Source: Entomomonas moraniae (GTDB lineage Bacteria; Pseudomonadota; Gammaproteobacteria; Pseudomonadales; Pseudomonadaceae). From it: 64,000 nt of DNA. The position numbers and the translations under genes were made by a program. The notes under the pieces were generated by a model, which had not been told where the DNA came from, did no database searches, and was given only the letters and a program-made list of their open reading frames with translations. The stretch is from NCBI RefSeq assembly GCF_003991975.1, contig NZ_CP029822.1, forward strand, positions 1,178,001 through 1,242,000, written 5' to 3'. Positions 30,536-38,737 of the stretch are shown piece by piece (the stretch's first letter is position 1; each line of letters starts with the position of its first letter).

Positions 30536-30559
30536 CACTAGTGGGGTGACCCGCTAGTG
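30536..30559 (+). other. Intercistronic RNA hairpin with a GTGA tetraloop
   Basis: The arms CACTAG (30536-30541) and CTAGTG (30554-30559) pair. Inside them a T-G wobble and GGG/CCC extend the stem to ten pairs closed by a GTGA loop, which fits the GNRA class. No U tract follows, so it is not a typical terminator. It lies between the receptor and reductase genes and may stabilize or partly attenuate the message. Confidence 0.5.
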
Positions 30560-30581
30560 TGCTATTTAAGGAATAACTTTT

Positions 30582-31718
30582 ATGCAAGATAATCCCCCAC
30601 AGATTTTAATACTAGGTGGTACAGGTAAAGTAGGAAAAACAGTTTGTGATTATTTATTAAAAAATACCTTATGCCAACTCAATATAGTTACTCGAAACAC
30701 AAAACCAGATTTAACGGAATATGCTGATTATTCTGGGCGATTAACTGCCCTTAATTTTGACGCATTAAACAAGGAACAACTTAGCCAACACTGCAAGGAA
30801 GCAGACCTTGTTATTTCCTGTATTGGTCCATCTCAAGTAATAGGCTCAACTATTGTAGACATTTGCTACCGAACGGTTACCCCTTATATTGATGCAGGTG
30901 GCTATGACCCACTATTAAAACATCTTGCTAATCTAGTAGCTACAGAACCTGCTAAAGTTCCATTAATTATTAATGCGGGATTGTTACCTGGACTATCAGG
31001 TGTTTATCCTAAATACCTAATAGATCAATATGCTTCAAATGAAACAATAACCAGCCTAGAAGTATCTTATGTAGGACGTGACGCTTGGAGCTATAACTCA
31101 GCATGGGACATCATAGTTGGCTTAGGTGACTTTGGTGAAGACCGAGGCTTTTGCTATATTGCCGATAAACAACTAATAAAAGTACCTTTTTATAAAGCAA
31201 CGCAAAAGAAAGTTTTTCCAGCGCCTATTGGTAAAGTGGGTACAATGCTAATCTACTCGGAAGAGTTACGAAGATTAATTAACCAATACCAAATCCCTAA
31301 TCTAAAAGTTTATGGTGCTAATATTGGGGCAAAAGCTGCCTTTAGTTGTGCTATTTCAAAAATATTTGGTCAATATAAAACTCCTGAAAAATTAGCTAAA
31401 GCTGCTAAACGTCTAGCATCTGCTTCAGCGAAAGATATGCTCAAGAGTGATCCCATCTATGCCATTCAGGCAGAAATTCAACTTGCTAATGGTCAGCAAA
31501 TAACAGGTTCATTATTAACAGGTGATACTTACTATGCTACAGGAACAGTCATTGCCATTACTGCTAAATATCTACTGGAAAACACTATTGCGGCAGGTGC
31601 ATATAGCCTTCATGAAGCAATTCCAAGTGAAGTAATCATTGAGCAGTTACAAGCACAACAGATTATTCAATTAATCACCACAACTAACGACTCCCTAAAA
31701 CGGTCGGAGGCTATTTAA
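30582..31718 (+). CDS. Saccharopine dehydrogenase-like reductase, candidate thiazoline reductase
   Basis: The 378-residue protein begins with a Rossmann NAD(P) site (ILILGGTGKVGKTVCDYLL) and continues as a saccharopine dehydrogenase family member (SCIGPSQVIGSTIVDICYR, YIDAGGYDPLL, NAGLLPGLSGVYP). The cluster has no visible PchG/Irp3-type (Gfo/Idh/MocA-like) thiazolinyl imine reductase. As I recall, the enantio-pyochelin cluster of Pseudomonas protegens uses PchK, a reductase unrelated to PchG, and this may be an analogue. It would reduce one thiazoline to thiazolidine on the assembly line. Its stop overlaps the next start by one base (TAATG), so the two reductases are coupled. Function is inferred. 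Confidence 0.7.
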   Translation: MQDNPPQILILGGTGKVGKTVCDYLLKNTLCQLNIVTRNTKPDLTEYADYSGRLTALNFDALNKEQLSQHCKEADLVISCIGPSQVIGSTIVDICYRTVTPYIDAGGYDPLLKHLANLVATEPAKVPLIINAGLLPGLSGVYPKYLIDQYASNETITSLEVSYVGRDAWSYNSAWDIIVGLGDFGEDRGFCYIADKQLIKVPFYKATQKKVFPAPIGKVGTMLIYSEELRRLINQYQIPNLKVYGANIGAKAAFSCAISKIFGQYKTPEKLAKAAKRLASASAKDMLKSDPIYAIQAEIQLANGQQITGSLLTGDTYYATGTVIAITAKYLLENTIAAGAYSLHEAIPSEVIIEQLQAQQIIQLITTTNDSLKRSEAI

Positions 31719-33598
31719 TGACAACTTCTCAAACAACCACTACAAAAATTATTGTCATTGGTGGTACAGGAGAAACTGGACAACGTATTTTAAATCATTT
31801 AAAACAAACTTATCCCACACTATCACTCACCTGTGCTAGTCGTCAAAATACTTCAAACTTATCGGATATACCTTTTGTTAATATTGATATTAGTAATGCA
31901 CAACAAAGCATAGCACTATTAAAAGATTATGATCTAGCTATTCTAGCCATAGGACCTATGGAAAGATTGTTAGCTACCCCACATCAACTCTGTTTGGAAG
32001 CTTGCATTGATTGTATTGATATTAATGACAGTGCTACTGCCAGCAAAGCTATTTTAGGGCTTCATGAAACTGCACAACAAAAACAATGCAGTATTTATAC
32101 AGGTATGGGTTTAGCACCAGGTATTACTACCCTAATGCTAATGCAACTGGCTGAAAAAAAGCGTTCATCAAAAGGTGTTTATCGCTCTAGACTTTATATG
32201 GGCGCAGCGTACGGTGGTGGTAAAACAAGCCCCTACTCCATGTTGGCAAATTTTTCTAAAAAATTAACAGTGTTCCAAGAAGGAAAACTACAAACTATTA
32301 CTACCCCTTGGAAGAAAGCGCCCTATCAGTTTCATTTTTTTGGACAAGAAAAACCATTAGCCATGCTTCCCTATGGTACACCAGAGGTGATTTCTTTAAG
32401 CAGTGAACGCTTTGATCAAGCAACTACTCCCATTCGAACTTTAGATAGTCGCTTTCATATTCAGTTTTTCCCAATGGGCATGGCAAAAGCTATTGCTGCT
32501 TTTAATCCAGGTGAAAAAACGATTAATTTTTTAGCTAATAAATTTTATAACAGCGGTCAATCTATTAAAAATAAACCCAAAGCAGACCCTGATACTTACA
32601 TTAATATTTTCCCTGATAATGCTCCTGAACAAGGTTTAATGCTACAAGGTAGTATTTCATCCTATGACCTTACCGCTTTAATGACTTGTGCAGTGACTGA
32701 CTGTTGGCTAAATAACAACTTAGTTGAGAAACATGGTGTTTACTCTATAGAGTTTTTATCTAGTGCCACAAGAAATAATTTAACCCAAGCATTAAAAGCT
32801 AGAGGCATTATTTGGCAAGAGTATAATACCTCAAGACTACAAGCAGAAAATAATTATTTTGGTTCGTTAGAGTCAAATATATATAAAGTACAAACACTGC
32901 GCCATTATGGTAAAAACTGGTATACCGTGCCTAAGCAACATCCACGTATGGCCTATTTACAAAAACATTTTTTATTCCAATCAGAAGTATGGCAAACATT
33001 AAGAAAACAGCTTAACACGCTACAACTAACAAAGTTTATTATTAAAATGCTTAAGCGTTGGCAAAAACATGGTAAACAATTAGCCCACTATGCAGAAAAA
33101 AGTAGTGAATGGAAAAAACTCACTAAAGATCTTAGTATGTTTACCTCTGGTTATAGCTTATTGCGTGAAACCATAGGCCAACAACTAGCATACTCCCATT
33201 ATCGTAAAATGTTTTTAGAAACAGGTGATATGGAGATGCAATGGTTATGGCCACAACCAACAGTATTTATGTTACTAGAAAATCCTGCACAAGCTGTTTA
33301 TCAATACTGGTTAGCTTTTTTAGAAAGTTATCAGCAATTAGGGCTATTAAACTTTAGCCAAACTAAACTAGCAGTTGATAGTTACCATGTACACATCAAC
33401 CAATGTATCTATGCAGAAGTATTTACTAAATTAGGCTGTCCTGAATTAGCTAATCTAGTTCGTGAAATGGAACATTATGCCTTTACTAGAATAGCCTCTA
33501 AAACTAATTTAGTTATCAACTGGCAACAAAAAGATAATGGTGAAACTGAGGTCAGTTTAACTATACCACCTGCCATTCTTACCCAAACCTTAGGATAA
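31718..33598 (+). CDS. Saccharopine dehydrogenase-like reductase with ATC-hydrolase-like C-terminal domain
   Basis: Of 626 residues, about 1-370 form a second saccharopine-dehydrogenase-like unit (IIVIGGTGETGQRIL; GMGLAPGITTLML). An extra mostly helical region follows, then a C-terminal part (~555-626) with CIYAEVFTKLGCPELANLV and a closing strand pair. That C-terminal pattern (Cys, then GxPELxxL) recalls the L-2-amino-thiazoline-4-carboxylate hydrolase family, which acts on a thiazoline ring. If so, this is a fusion of a thiazoline reductase with a thiazoline-acting domain, sensible in this cluster but not known to me in pyochelin loci. The N-terminal family is clear; the C-terminal assignment is tentative. 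It is the last gene of the operon and convergent with the AraC regulator. Confidence 0.65.
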   Translation: MTTSQTTTTKIIVIGGTGETGQRILNHLKQTYPTLSLTCASRQNTSNLSDIPFVNIDISNAQQSIALLKDYDLAILAIGPMERLLATPHQLCLEACIDCIDINDSATASKAILGLHETAQQKQCSIYTGMGLAPGITTLMLMQLAEKKRSSKGVYRSRLYMGAAYGGGKTSPYSMLANFSKKLTVFQEGKLQTITTPWKKAPYQFHFFGQEKPLAMLPYGTPEVISLSSERFDQATTPIRTLDSRFHIQFFPMGMAKAIAAFNPGEKTINFLANKFYNSGQSIKNKPKADPDTYINIFPDNAPEQGLMLQGSISSYDLTALMTCAVTDCWLNNNLVEKHGVYSIEFLSSATRNNLTQALKARGIIWQEYNTSRLQAENNYFGSLESNIYKVQTLRHYGKNWYTVPKQHPRMAYLQKHFLFQSEVWQTLRKQLNTLQLTKFIIKMLKRWQKHGKQLAHYAEKSSEWKKLTKDLSMFTSGYSLLRETIGQQLAYSHYRKMFLETGDMEMQWLWPQPTVFMLLENPAQAVYQYWLAFLESYQQLGLLNFSQTKLAVDSYHVHINQCIYAEVFTKLGCPELANLVREMEHYAFTRIASKTNLVINWQQKDNGETEVSLTIPPAILTQTLG

Positions 33599-33634
33599 GG
33601 TAAGTAATGGTTAACCACTAAAACTGTGCTGCCA

Positions 33635-34546
33635 CTATTCAAAAAATTTATACAAATGCTGGCGGCGCACCTCTTTAGGTAATACTCCAAACTGTTTTCT
33701 AAAGGCTGAACTAAAATGACTAATATTGCTATAACCCATTGTAATAGCTGTTTCTGTTACACTATTATCTACTAATAGCTGTTTTGCTTTACTCATTCGC
33801 TCTGCTAAAAAATAAGAATAAATACTTTTACCAAAAACCTGCTTAAAACCTTTTTTTAACTTACTTTGATTAAGCCCTACTTGCTTAGCTAACCAATCAA
33901 TAGTTGGTGGGCTACTTAAATCACTTATTAAATAGTCACGAGCACTATTAATTTGCTTATATTCTCGATGAGTAAACTCTTGCTTTTCTAGATGACTATC
34001 AAAGGTTTTGAAATACCAATTTAGATATTCCAAAACATGAGCATATAGCAGTAAGCGATTGGTCACTTTACAGTCAGTGTTTTGCATTAAGTGAAATAAC
34101 TGTCTTGCACAAGACAGTACATTAATATTTTGCTCTATTTGATGATGATGTAGGAAAAAATTAACTTTCTTGTCTAGACAAGAAAATTGAAAATCCATAT
34201 CTCCAAGTAAAACATCCAATAATTCGGGCATTATCATTACTTCAAGATTACAGAAATCCTCTGAATGCTGTAGGTGGAAGGTCTCACCATCAGCAAAGCC
34301 AAAAGTTAAATCCCCTTTTGTCGTAACAAATTTTCTACCTTTGACTTGCATACTCAACTTACCCTGCAATTGACAGCTAAAACATAAACATTCATCACTG
34401 CTAGGGAACTCTTTGCTGACATCGATTGCATTTAAATCATCTGCGGTAACAACACATACAGCTAAGCCTGGTTGTAACTCAATATATGAGCAACCTTTAT
34501 TGTCACTATTGAAATTATTACTGGTTAACAGATCATCCAAATGCAT
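33635..34546 (-). CDS. AraC-family regulator (PchR/YbtA-like)
   Basis: The protein is 303 residues from the ATG at 34546, which has a strong GGAGG at 34551-34555. A longer reading from 34618 would run through the Fur-like site and lacks a ribosome-binding site. The C-terminal ~100 residues form two helix-turn-helix units (IDWLAKQVGLNQSKLKKGFK and MGYSNISHFSSAFRKQFG), with the PchR-like spacing and sequence. The N-terminal domain would sense the ferric siderophore, as PchR and YbtA do. The gene sits between the reductase genes and the MFS transporter and probably activates the divergent operons through the direct repeat at 10062-10089. Fur control of its own promoter is suggested by the site at 34571-34589. 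Confidence 0.85.
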   Translation of the reverse strand: MHLDDLLTSNNFNSDNKGCSYIELQPGLAVCVVTADDLNAIDVSKEFPSSDECLCFSCQLQGKLSMQVKGRKFVTTKGDLTFGFADGETFHLQHSEDFCNLEVMIMPELLDVLLGDMDFQFSCLDKKVNFFLHHHQIEQNINVLSCARQLFHLMQNTDCKVTNRLLLYAHVLEYLNWYFKTFDSHLEKQEFTHREYKQINSARDYLISDLSSPPTIDWLAKQVGLNQSKLKKGFKQVFGKSIYSYFLAERMSKAKQLLVDNSVTETAITMGYSNISHFSSAFRKQFGVLPKEVRRQHLYKFFE

Positions 34547-34570
34547 ACATCCTCCTTCAAAGATACAAAC

Positions 34571-34589
34571 GATAACAAATATCATTTGC
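34571..34589. promoter_or_regulatory. Fur-box-like site upstream of the AraC regulator and MFS gene
   Basis: GATAACAAATATCATTTGC matches 13 of 19 positions of the Fur consensus, including GATAA at the left and ATCATT in the right half. It lies 25 bp upstream of the corrected regulator start and about 100 bp upstream of the divergent transporter gene, so it could repress both when iron is plentiful. Confidence 0.55.
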
Positions 34590-34689
34590 ATCCACAACAA
34601 AATAAAGCTACTATTCACATGCTGTATGCATTAGGAATACTAGTACACTAATAAATTTCTTATAAATAAAAGACTTGTAAAAATATCTC

Positions 34690-35907
34690 ATGGATAAAAA
34701 AATCGTCCACAATCGTAAACAGAGAAACTATTTTTTATTCATTATTGCACAACTTTATGTCATTCAAGGAATTCCTGTTGGCTTAGCTTTTGATGCCTAT
34801 CCTATTTTATTACGTAATGCTGGGGTTTCTCTGGCAGTAATAGCAATGATTCCTCTAGCCGGGCTACCTTGGGTAGTTAAATTCTTATGGGCTCCTGTTG
34901 TAGAAAATCACTGGATAAATAAAATAGGTTATAGAAAAAGCTGGTTACTACCTATGCAGTGTTTGTTAGCAGTATTTATTACTATTATCGCCTTTATCCC
35001 CTTTACCCCAGAAACTACTAGCTATCTACTTGGTATCATTATCCTGTCTTGTATAGTTTCTGCAACACAAGATATTGCCACTGATGGGTTAGCTGCTGAC
35101 TTATCACAAAGTAATACAATAACCCAAGTAAATAGTATTCAAGTAATGGGTAATATAATGGGGATGTTAATAGGTGGTGCAGGTGTTACCGTTTGCTATG
35201 ACTACTTAGGAAAAACCTACAGTATCTTATTATTAGTGGTATTTATTATACTTTCTATAATACAACTACTCATATGGAAAGAACCTAACTTATTTCATAC
35301 ATCACAGCCCAAACCACGAGCAAGAATCAGCTATTTTTTTAAAAGGCAAAATGCTTATCATATGCTATTACTTGCATTACTTGTTCCTTTTGCTGGCTCT
35401 GTGATTTTAGCCATGACGAAATTTATACTACTTGATCACGGCCTTTCAGTTAGTGATATAGGTATTTATACAGGTATTGGTGGTTATATAACCATGTTAC
35501 TAGGCTGTGTTATTGCCGCTTACTTATTAAAAACTAAACACCCCTATCAAACTTTAAAACTAGGCTTTAGCTTATTTACTTTGTTAATTATCTTCTGGAG
35601 TGTGCTTTACTACATACCGAACTACATTAATCTTATCAGTATTATTGCCATCATGACTATTCTAGGCATTGGTATTGGTATTATTAACGTTAGTATTTAT
35701 ACTATAACCATGATTTTTGCTAAAAAAGGCAAACAATCTGCTACTGACTATGCTATTTTTCAAAGTAGTTTACTATTCTCTGAAATAATTGCTTCCTCTC
35801 TATCTATGACAATAGCAGAATACTTTAATTATCTAACTGCTTTTATAATAGCCTTAATAGCAGTTATTATTATTCTTATAAATCTAAATAAAAACAAGGT
35901 CTGTTAA
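34690..35907 (+). CDS. MFS transporter, RhtX/FptX or AmpG-like
   Basis: The 405-residue protein has about twelve hydrophobic segments and begins with an AmpG-like motif region (VIQGIPVGLAFDAYPILLRNAGVS, then LPWVVKFLWAPVVE). FptX in Pseudomonas and RhtX in rhizobia are single-protein inner-membrane transporters of this group that carry siderophores into the cytoplasm. It is divergent from the PchR-like regulator and shares its Fur-like control region. Together with the ABC pair it gives the cluster two possible inner-membrane routes. Import versus export is not decided by the sequence. The ribosome-binding site is weak. Confidence 0.78.
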   Translation: MDKKIVHNRKQRNYFLFIIAQLYVIQGIPVGLAFDAYPILLRNAGVSLAVIAMIPLAGLPWVVKFLWAPVVENHWINKIGYRKSWLLPMQCLLAVFITIIAFIPFTPETTSYLLGIIILSCIVSATQDIATDGLAADLSQSNTITQVNSIQVMGNIMGMLIGGAGVTVCYDYLGKTYSILLLVVFIILSIIQLLIWKEPNLFHTSQPKPRARISYFFKRQNAYHMLLLALLVPFAGSVILAMTKFILLDHGLSVSDIGIYTGIGGYITMLLGCVIAAYLLKTKHPYQTLKLGFSLFTLLIIFWSVLYYIPNYINLISIIAIMTILGIGIGIINVSIYTITMIFAKKGKQSATDYAIFQSSLLFSEIIASSLSMTIAEYFNYLTAFIIALIAVIIILINLNKNKVC

Positions 35908-36584
35908 CGCTAAAGCACTAGGACTGAAAAGGCTAGTATAAATTTCTTTAATTATTAATTTAGAGGATATTTAGGAGCCTGTTGTTATAAAGAATCTATA
36001 GATGTACATAATCAAAGATTATTAAGAGCCTTCGAGAAGTTTTCTCTTATTTCATGACCGTAGAATGGTACAATTGCTATTTTAGAGGAATACTACCCCC
36101 TATAATATTAAACAACGTGGCGTAAGTATGAATTACCGATCCGCCAACAATTATTACCGCATCTAATGTCTTTGAGTATATCTCGAAACGCATCGGTATC
36201 CAGGTATCACCTCGCCTCTTTGGACACACCTTGGGTACTGATTTGATGAAATAACCGGATCGTAATTTGCATTTAGTAAAGAAGTTATTAGGCCATACTG
36301 ATGTACTCACAACGCATGAATATATCGTGCCAGACATTAACTCAATCAAGGACTTACGAGAGAGTCGCTATTAAGAGAAGAATTTACACAGAATAAAGAA
36401 AAAAGCTTACAGAAACATCTTGATAAACTTCTTTAGGCGTTACACTCTTAAATATATAAGAATTATAAATCCATCAAATATAGTTTAAGTTTTTGCTAAT
36501 TAATGAGATACTACAATTTATTTTTTACTAATCTGTACTTCTCAATTCATTAAACTTAAAGAGAACCGATTTATTAATTTGAAA
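35908..36584. other. Gene-poor region with decayed mobile-element DNA
   Basis: Between the siderophore MFS gene and the tRNA operon there is no intact gene. The central part holds a tyrosine-recombinase remnant, annotated separately. The upstream segment (about 35980-36200) may contain further broken coding sequence in other frames, but I cannot assign it. The rest (36375-36584) is plain AT-rich DNA with no feature I can support. Confidence 0.5.
36204..36374 (+). pseudogene. Tyrosine recombinase/phage integrase C-terminal remnant
   Basis: One frame reads VSPRLFGHTLGTDLMK, a stop, then NLHLVKKLLGHTDVLTTHEY and a tail ending ESRY at the stop at 36372-36374. This matches the C-terminal catalytic block of XerD-like integrases (HxLRHTFAT, LLGH, then the TTxxY tyrosine). 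The arginine of LRHT is changed (LFGHT), there is an in-frame TAA, and the N-terminal part is lost or in other frames, so it is dead. It lies about 210 bp from the 3' end of tRNA-Lys, a classic integration site. Confidence 0.7.
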
Positions 36585-36660
36585 TGGTGGGTCGTATAGG
36601 ATTCGAACCTATGACCAACTGGTTAAAAGCCAGCTGCTCTACCGACTGAGCTAACGACCC
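36585..36660 (-). tRNA. tRNA-Lys (anticodon TTT)
   Basis: The reverse strand folds as a standard 76-nt tRNA starting GGGTCGTTAGCTCAG with encoded CCA (complement TGG at 36585-36587), T-loop GGTTCGAATCC and an anticodon loop reading CTTTTAA. It is the last of three tandem tRNA genes, and its 3' end faces the integrase remnant. Confidence 0.97.
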
Positions 36661-36675
36661 AAATTCTTTTGAATT

Positions 36676-36751
36676 TGGTCGGAGTAGAGAGACTCGAACT
36701 CCCGACATCCTGCTCCCAAAGCAGGCGCGCTACCAACTGCGCTATACTCCG
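36676..36751 (-). tRNA. tRNA-Pro (anticodon TGG)
   Basis: The reverse strand begins CGGAGTATAGCGCAG, pairs with CTCCG at the acceptor end and has encoded CCA. The anticodon loop reads TTTGGGA, giving TGG. The sequence closely resembles the Pseudomonas proline tRNA. It sits in the middle of the three-tRNA operon. Confidence 0.96.
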
Positions 36752-36758
36752 ATAAATT

Positions 36759-36834
36759 TGGCTCCGCGACCTGGGCTCGAACCAGGGACCCAATGATTAA
36801 CAGTCATTTGCTCTGCCGACTGAGCTATCGCGGA
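36759..36834 (-). tRNA. tRNA-Asn (anticodon GTT)
   Basis: The reverse strand begins TCCGCGATAGCTCAG, has acceptor partner CGCGGA and encoded CCA, and the anticodon loop CTGTTAA gives GTT. It is the promoter-proximal tRNA of the operon. Confidence 0.97.
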
Positions 36835-36877
36835 ATCATCAAACTTGAAAGCTATATTGCCTCTCAAGGTGGGCGCC

Positions 36878-36905
36878 ATTTTACGGATTTTAAAAGACAT
36901 GTCAA
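36878..36905 (-). promoter_or_regulatory. Sigma-70 promoter of the Asn-Pro-Lys tRNA operon
   Basis: On the minus strand a perfect TTGACA (complement at 36900-36905) and TAAAAT (complement at 36878-36883) are separated by 16 bp. A GC-rich segment (GGCGCC), typical of stringently controlled tRNA promoters, follows the -10 box. Transcription would start just upstream of tRNA-Asn. Confidence 0.75.
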
Positions 36906-36994
36906 CTGTTTTTTTAAAAAAATTTAATTTTTATTAAAATACTAGTAATTGTTATACTTTACCCTATCACATTACAGAATTAGGGGTAATTTTT

Positions 36995-37612
36995 GTGACA
37001 CGCATTAAAATCTGTGGGATCACTCGAGTAGAAGATGCTATGGCCGCAGTAGAGGCAGGCGCTGATGCATTAGGTTTTGTATTTTATAAAGATAGCCCTA
37101 GAGCTATCACAATCGATCAAGCTAAAAATATATGCCAAAATTTACCACCCTTTATTACAAGTGTCGGCCTTTTTGTTAACGCATCAAACAATGGCGTCTT
37201 GGATATTGCTAATTATCTCCACTTAGACCTATTACAATTTCATGGAGAAGAATCAGCAGAGTACTGCGAACAATTCAATTATCCATGGATTAAAGCACTA
37301 AGAGTACAGCCTGATACTAATATTGAAATGGCCATAGAAAGCTATAAAGAAAGTAAAGGTATTTTGCTTGACAGCTACGTACATGGGGTTCAAGGGGGAA
37401 CAGGAATAACTTTTGACTGGTCGCTTATCCCTCAAAATGTAAGCAAACCTATTATTTTGGCAGGTGGACTAACTATTGATAATGTTCAACAGGCAATCCA
37501 AAATTGTCGCCCTTATGCTGTTGACGTTAGTGGAGGGGTTGAACTTAGCAAAGGAATAAAAGACCATGACAAGATAAAACGTTTTATACATAATGTAAAA
37601 AATAGTTTATAG
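36995..37612 (+). CDS. trpF: Phosphoribosylanthranilate isomerase
   Basis: The 205-residue single-domain TIM barrel starts with [13 protein letters not shown], the signature of TrpF with its catalytic Cys. It contains [13 protein letters not shown], the LQFHGEE strand, [14 protein letters not shown] with the catalytic Asp region, and ILAGGL and VDVSGGVE near the phosphate site. It isomerizes phosphoribosylanthranilate in tryptophan synthesis. The GTG start at 36995 has an AGGGG-type ribosome-binding site shortly before it. As in Pseudomonas it precedes accD and folC, but truA, usually upstream, is replaced by the tRNA operon. Confidence 0.95.
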   Translation: MTRIKICGITRVEDAMAAVEAGADALGFVFYKDSPRAITIDQAKNICQNLPPFITSVGLFVNASNNGVLDIANYLHLDLLQFHGEESAEYCEQFNYPWIKALRVQPDTNIEMAIESYKESKGILLDSYVHGVQGGTGITFDWSLIPQNVSKPIILAGGLTIDNVQQAIQNCRPYAVDVSGGVELSKGIKDHDKIKRFIHNVKNSL

Positions 37613-37750
37613 TCATAAAATTAGAGTTTTAACAAAGAAATAAATAACTTTTCAAATCAATTCAGGTAAAATAGTACCTTTGATAATATTTTAGGCTTTC
37701 TATAGTGGTAATAGCCTATAGTTTATACCTATAAAGAGGAATATATAAAC

Positions 37751-38737
37751 ATGAGTAACTGGTTGGTTGATAAACTAATTCCTTCCATTATGCGCTCTGA
37801 AGCTAAAAAGAGTTCAGTACCCGAAGGTTTATGGCATAAATGCGTATCTTGTGAAGCCGTTTTATATCGTCCTGAATTAGAAAAAAATTTAGATGTATGC
37901 CCTAAGTGTGGGCATCATATGCGTATTAATGCACGTAAGCGCTTAGATATTTTCTTAGATAAAGAAAACCGCGTTGAAATTGCAAAAGATCTCGAGCCAA
38001 TCGATCGTTTAAAGTTCAAAGATTCTAAACGTTATAAAGACCGCATTGTCGCTGCACAAAAAGAAACGGGCGAAAAAGATGCATTAGTTGCTATGAGCGG
38101 TACATTATTAAACAATCCTATTGTTGCTTGTGCTTTTGAGTTTAGCTTCATGGGTGGATCCATGGGTAGCGTTGTAGGAGAAAAGTTTGTTCAAGCAGCC
38201 AATATAGCTATTGAGAAGAAATGCCCCTTTGTTTGCTTCTCCACATCAGGTGGTGCTCGTATGCAAGAAGCATTATTATCTTTAATGCAAATGGCCAAAA
38301 CATCGGCTGTATTAGCCCGTATGCGCGAACTCGGTATTCCCTACATCTCTGTCTTAATAGACCCTATTTACGGTGGTGTTTCTGCTAGTTTATCGATGCT
38401 TGGTGACTTAATTGTTGCTGAGCCTAATGCATTAATCGGTTTTGCTGGCCCTCGAGTTATTGAACAAACCGTTCGCGAGAAACTTCCTGAAGGTTTCCAA
38501 CGCAGTGAGTTTTTATTAAAACATGGTTCAATTGACTTGATCATTCCTCGTAATGAGTTACGTAGCCGTTTAGCAAAAGTCCTTGCTCAGCTTCAAGGCC
38601 TCCCGTCTACAACTCACAATACCGTTGTTCAAACTGTATTAGACATTGCTGATCCTGCATCAGAAGCAGCGGTTGTAGCAGAAGAACAAACTGTAGAAAA
38701 AAAGACAAAGCATAAAGAAAAACCTGCAAAGAAATGA
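37751..38737 (+). CDS. accD: Acetyl-CoA carboxylase carboxyltransferase subunit beta
   Basis: The 328-residue protein has the N-terminal zinc ribbon ([16 protein letters not shown], then CPKCGHH) followed by the crotonase-fold carboxyltransferase domain ([52 protein letters not shown]). With AccA it transfers carboxyl groups from carboxybiotin to acetyl-CoA in fatty acid synthesis. A Lys/Glu/Ala-rich tail of about 35 residues (after [12 protein letters not shown]) makes it longer than E. coli AccD; similar tails occur in Pseudomonas. A good AGAGGA ribosome-binding site precedes the ATG. The stop overlaps folC by ATGA. Confidence 0.97.
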   Translation: MSNWLVDKLIPSIMRSEAKKSSVPEGLWHKCVSCEAVLYRPELEKNLDVCPKCGHHMRINARKRLDIFLDKENRVEIAKDLEPIDRLKFKDSKRYKDRIVAAQKETGEKDALVAMSGTLLNNPIVACAFEFSFMGGSMGSVVGEKFVQAANIAIEKKCPFVCFSTSGGARMQEALLSLMQMAKTSAVLARMRELGIPYISVLIDPIYGGVSASLSMLGDLIVAEPNALIGFAGPRVIEQTVREKLPEGFQRSEFLLKHGSIDLIIPRNELRSRLAKVLAQLQGLPSTTHNTVVQTVLDIADPASEAAVVAEEQTVEKKTKHKEKPAKK

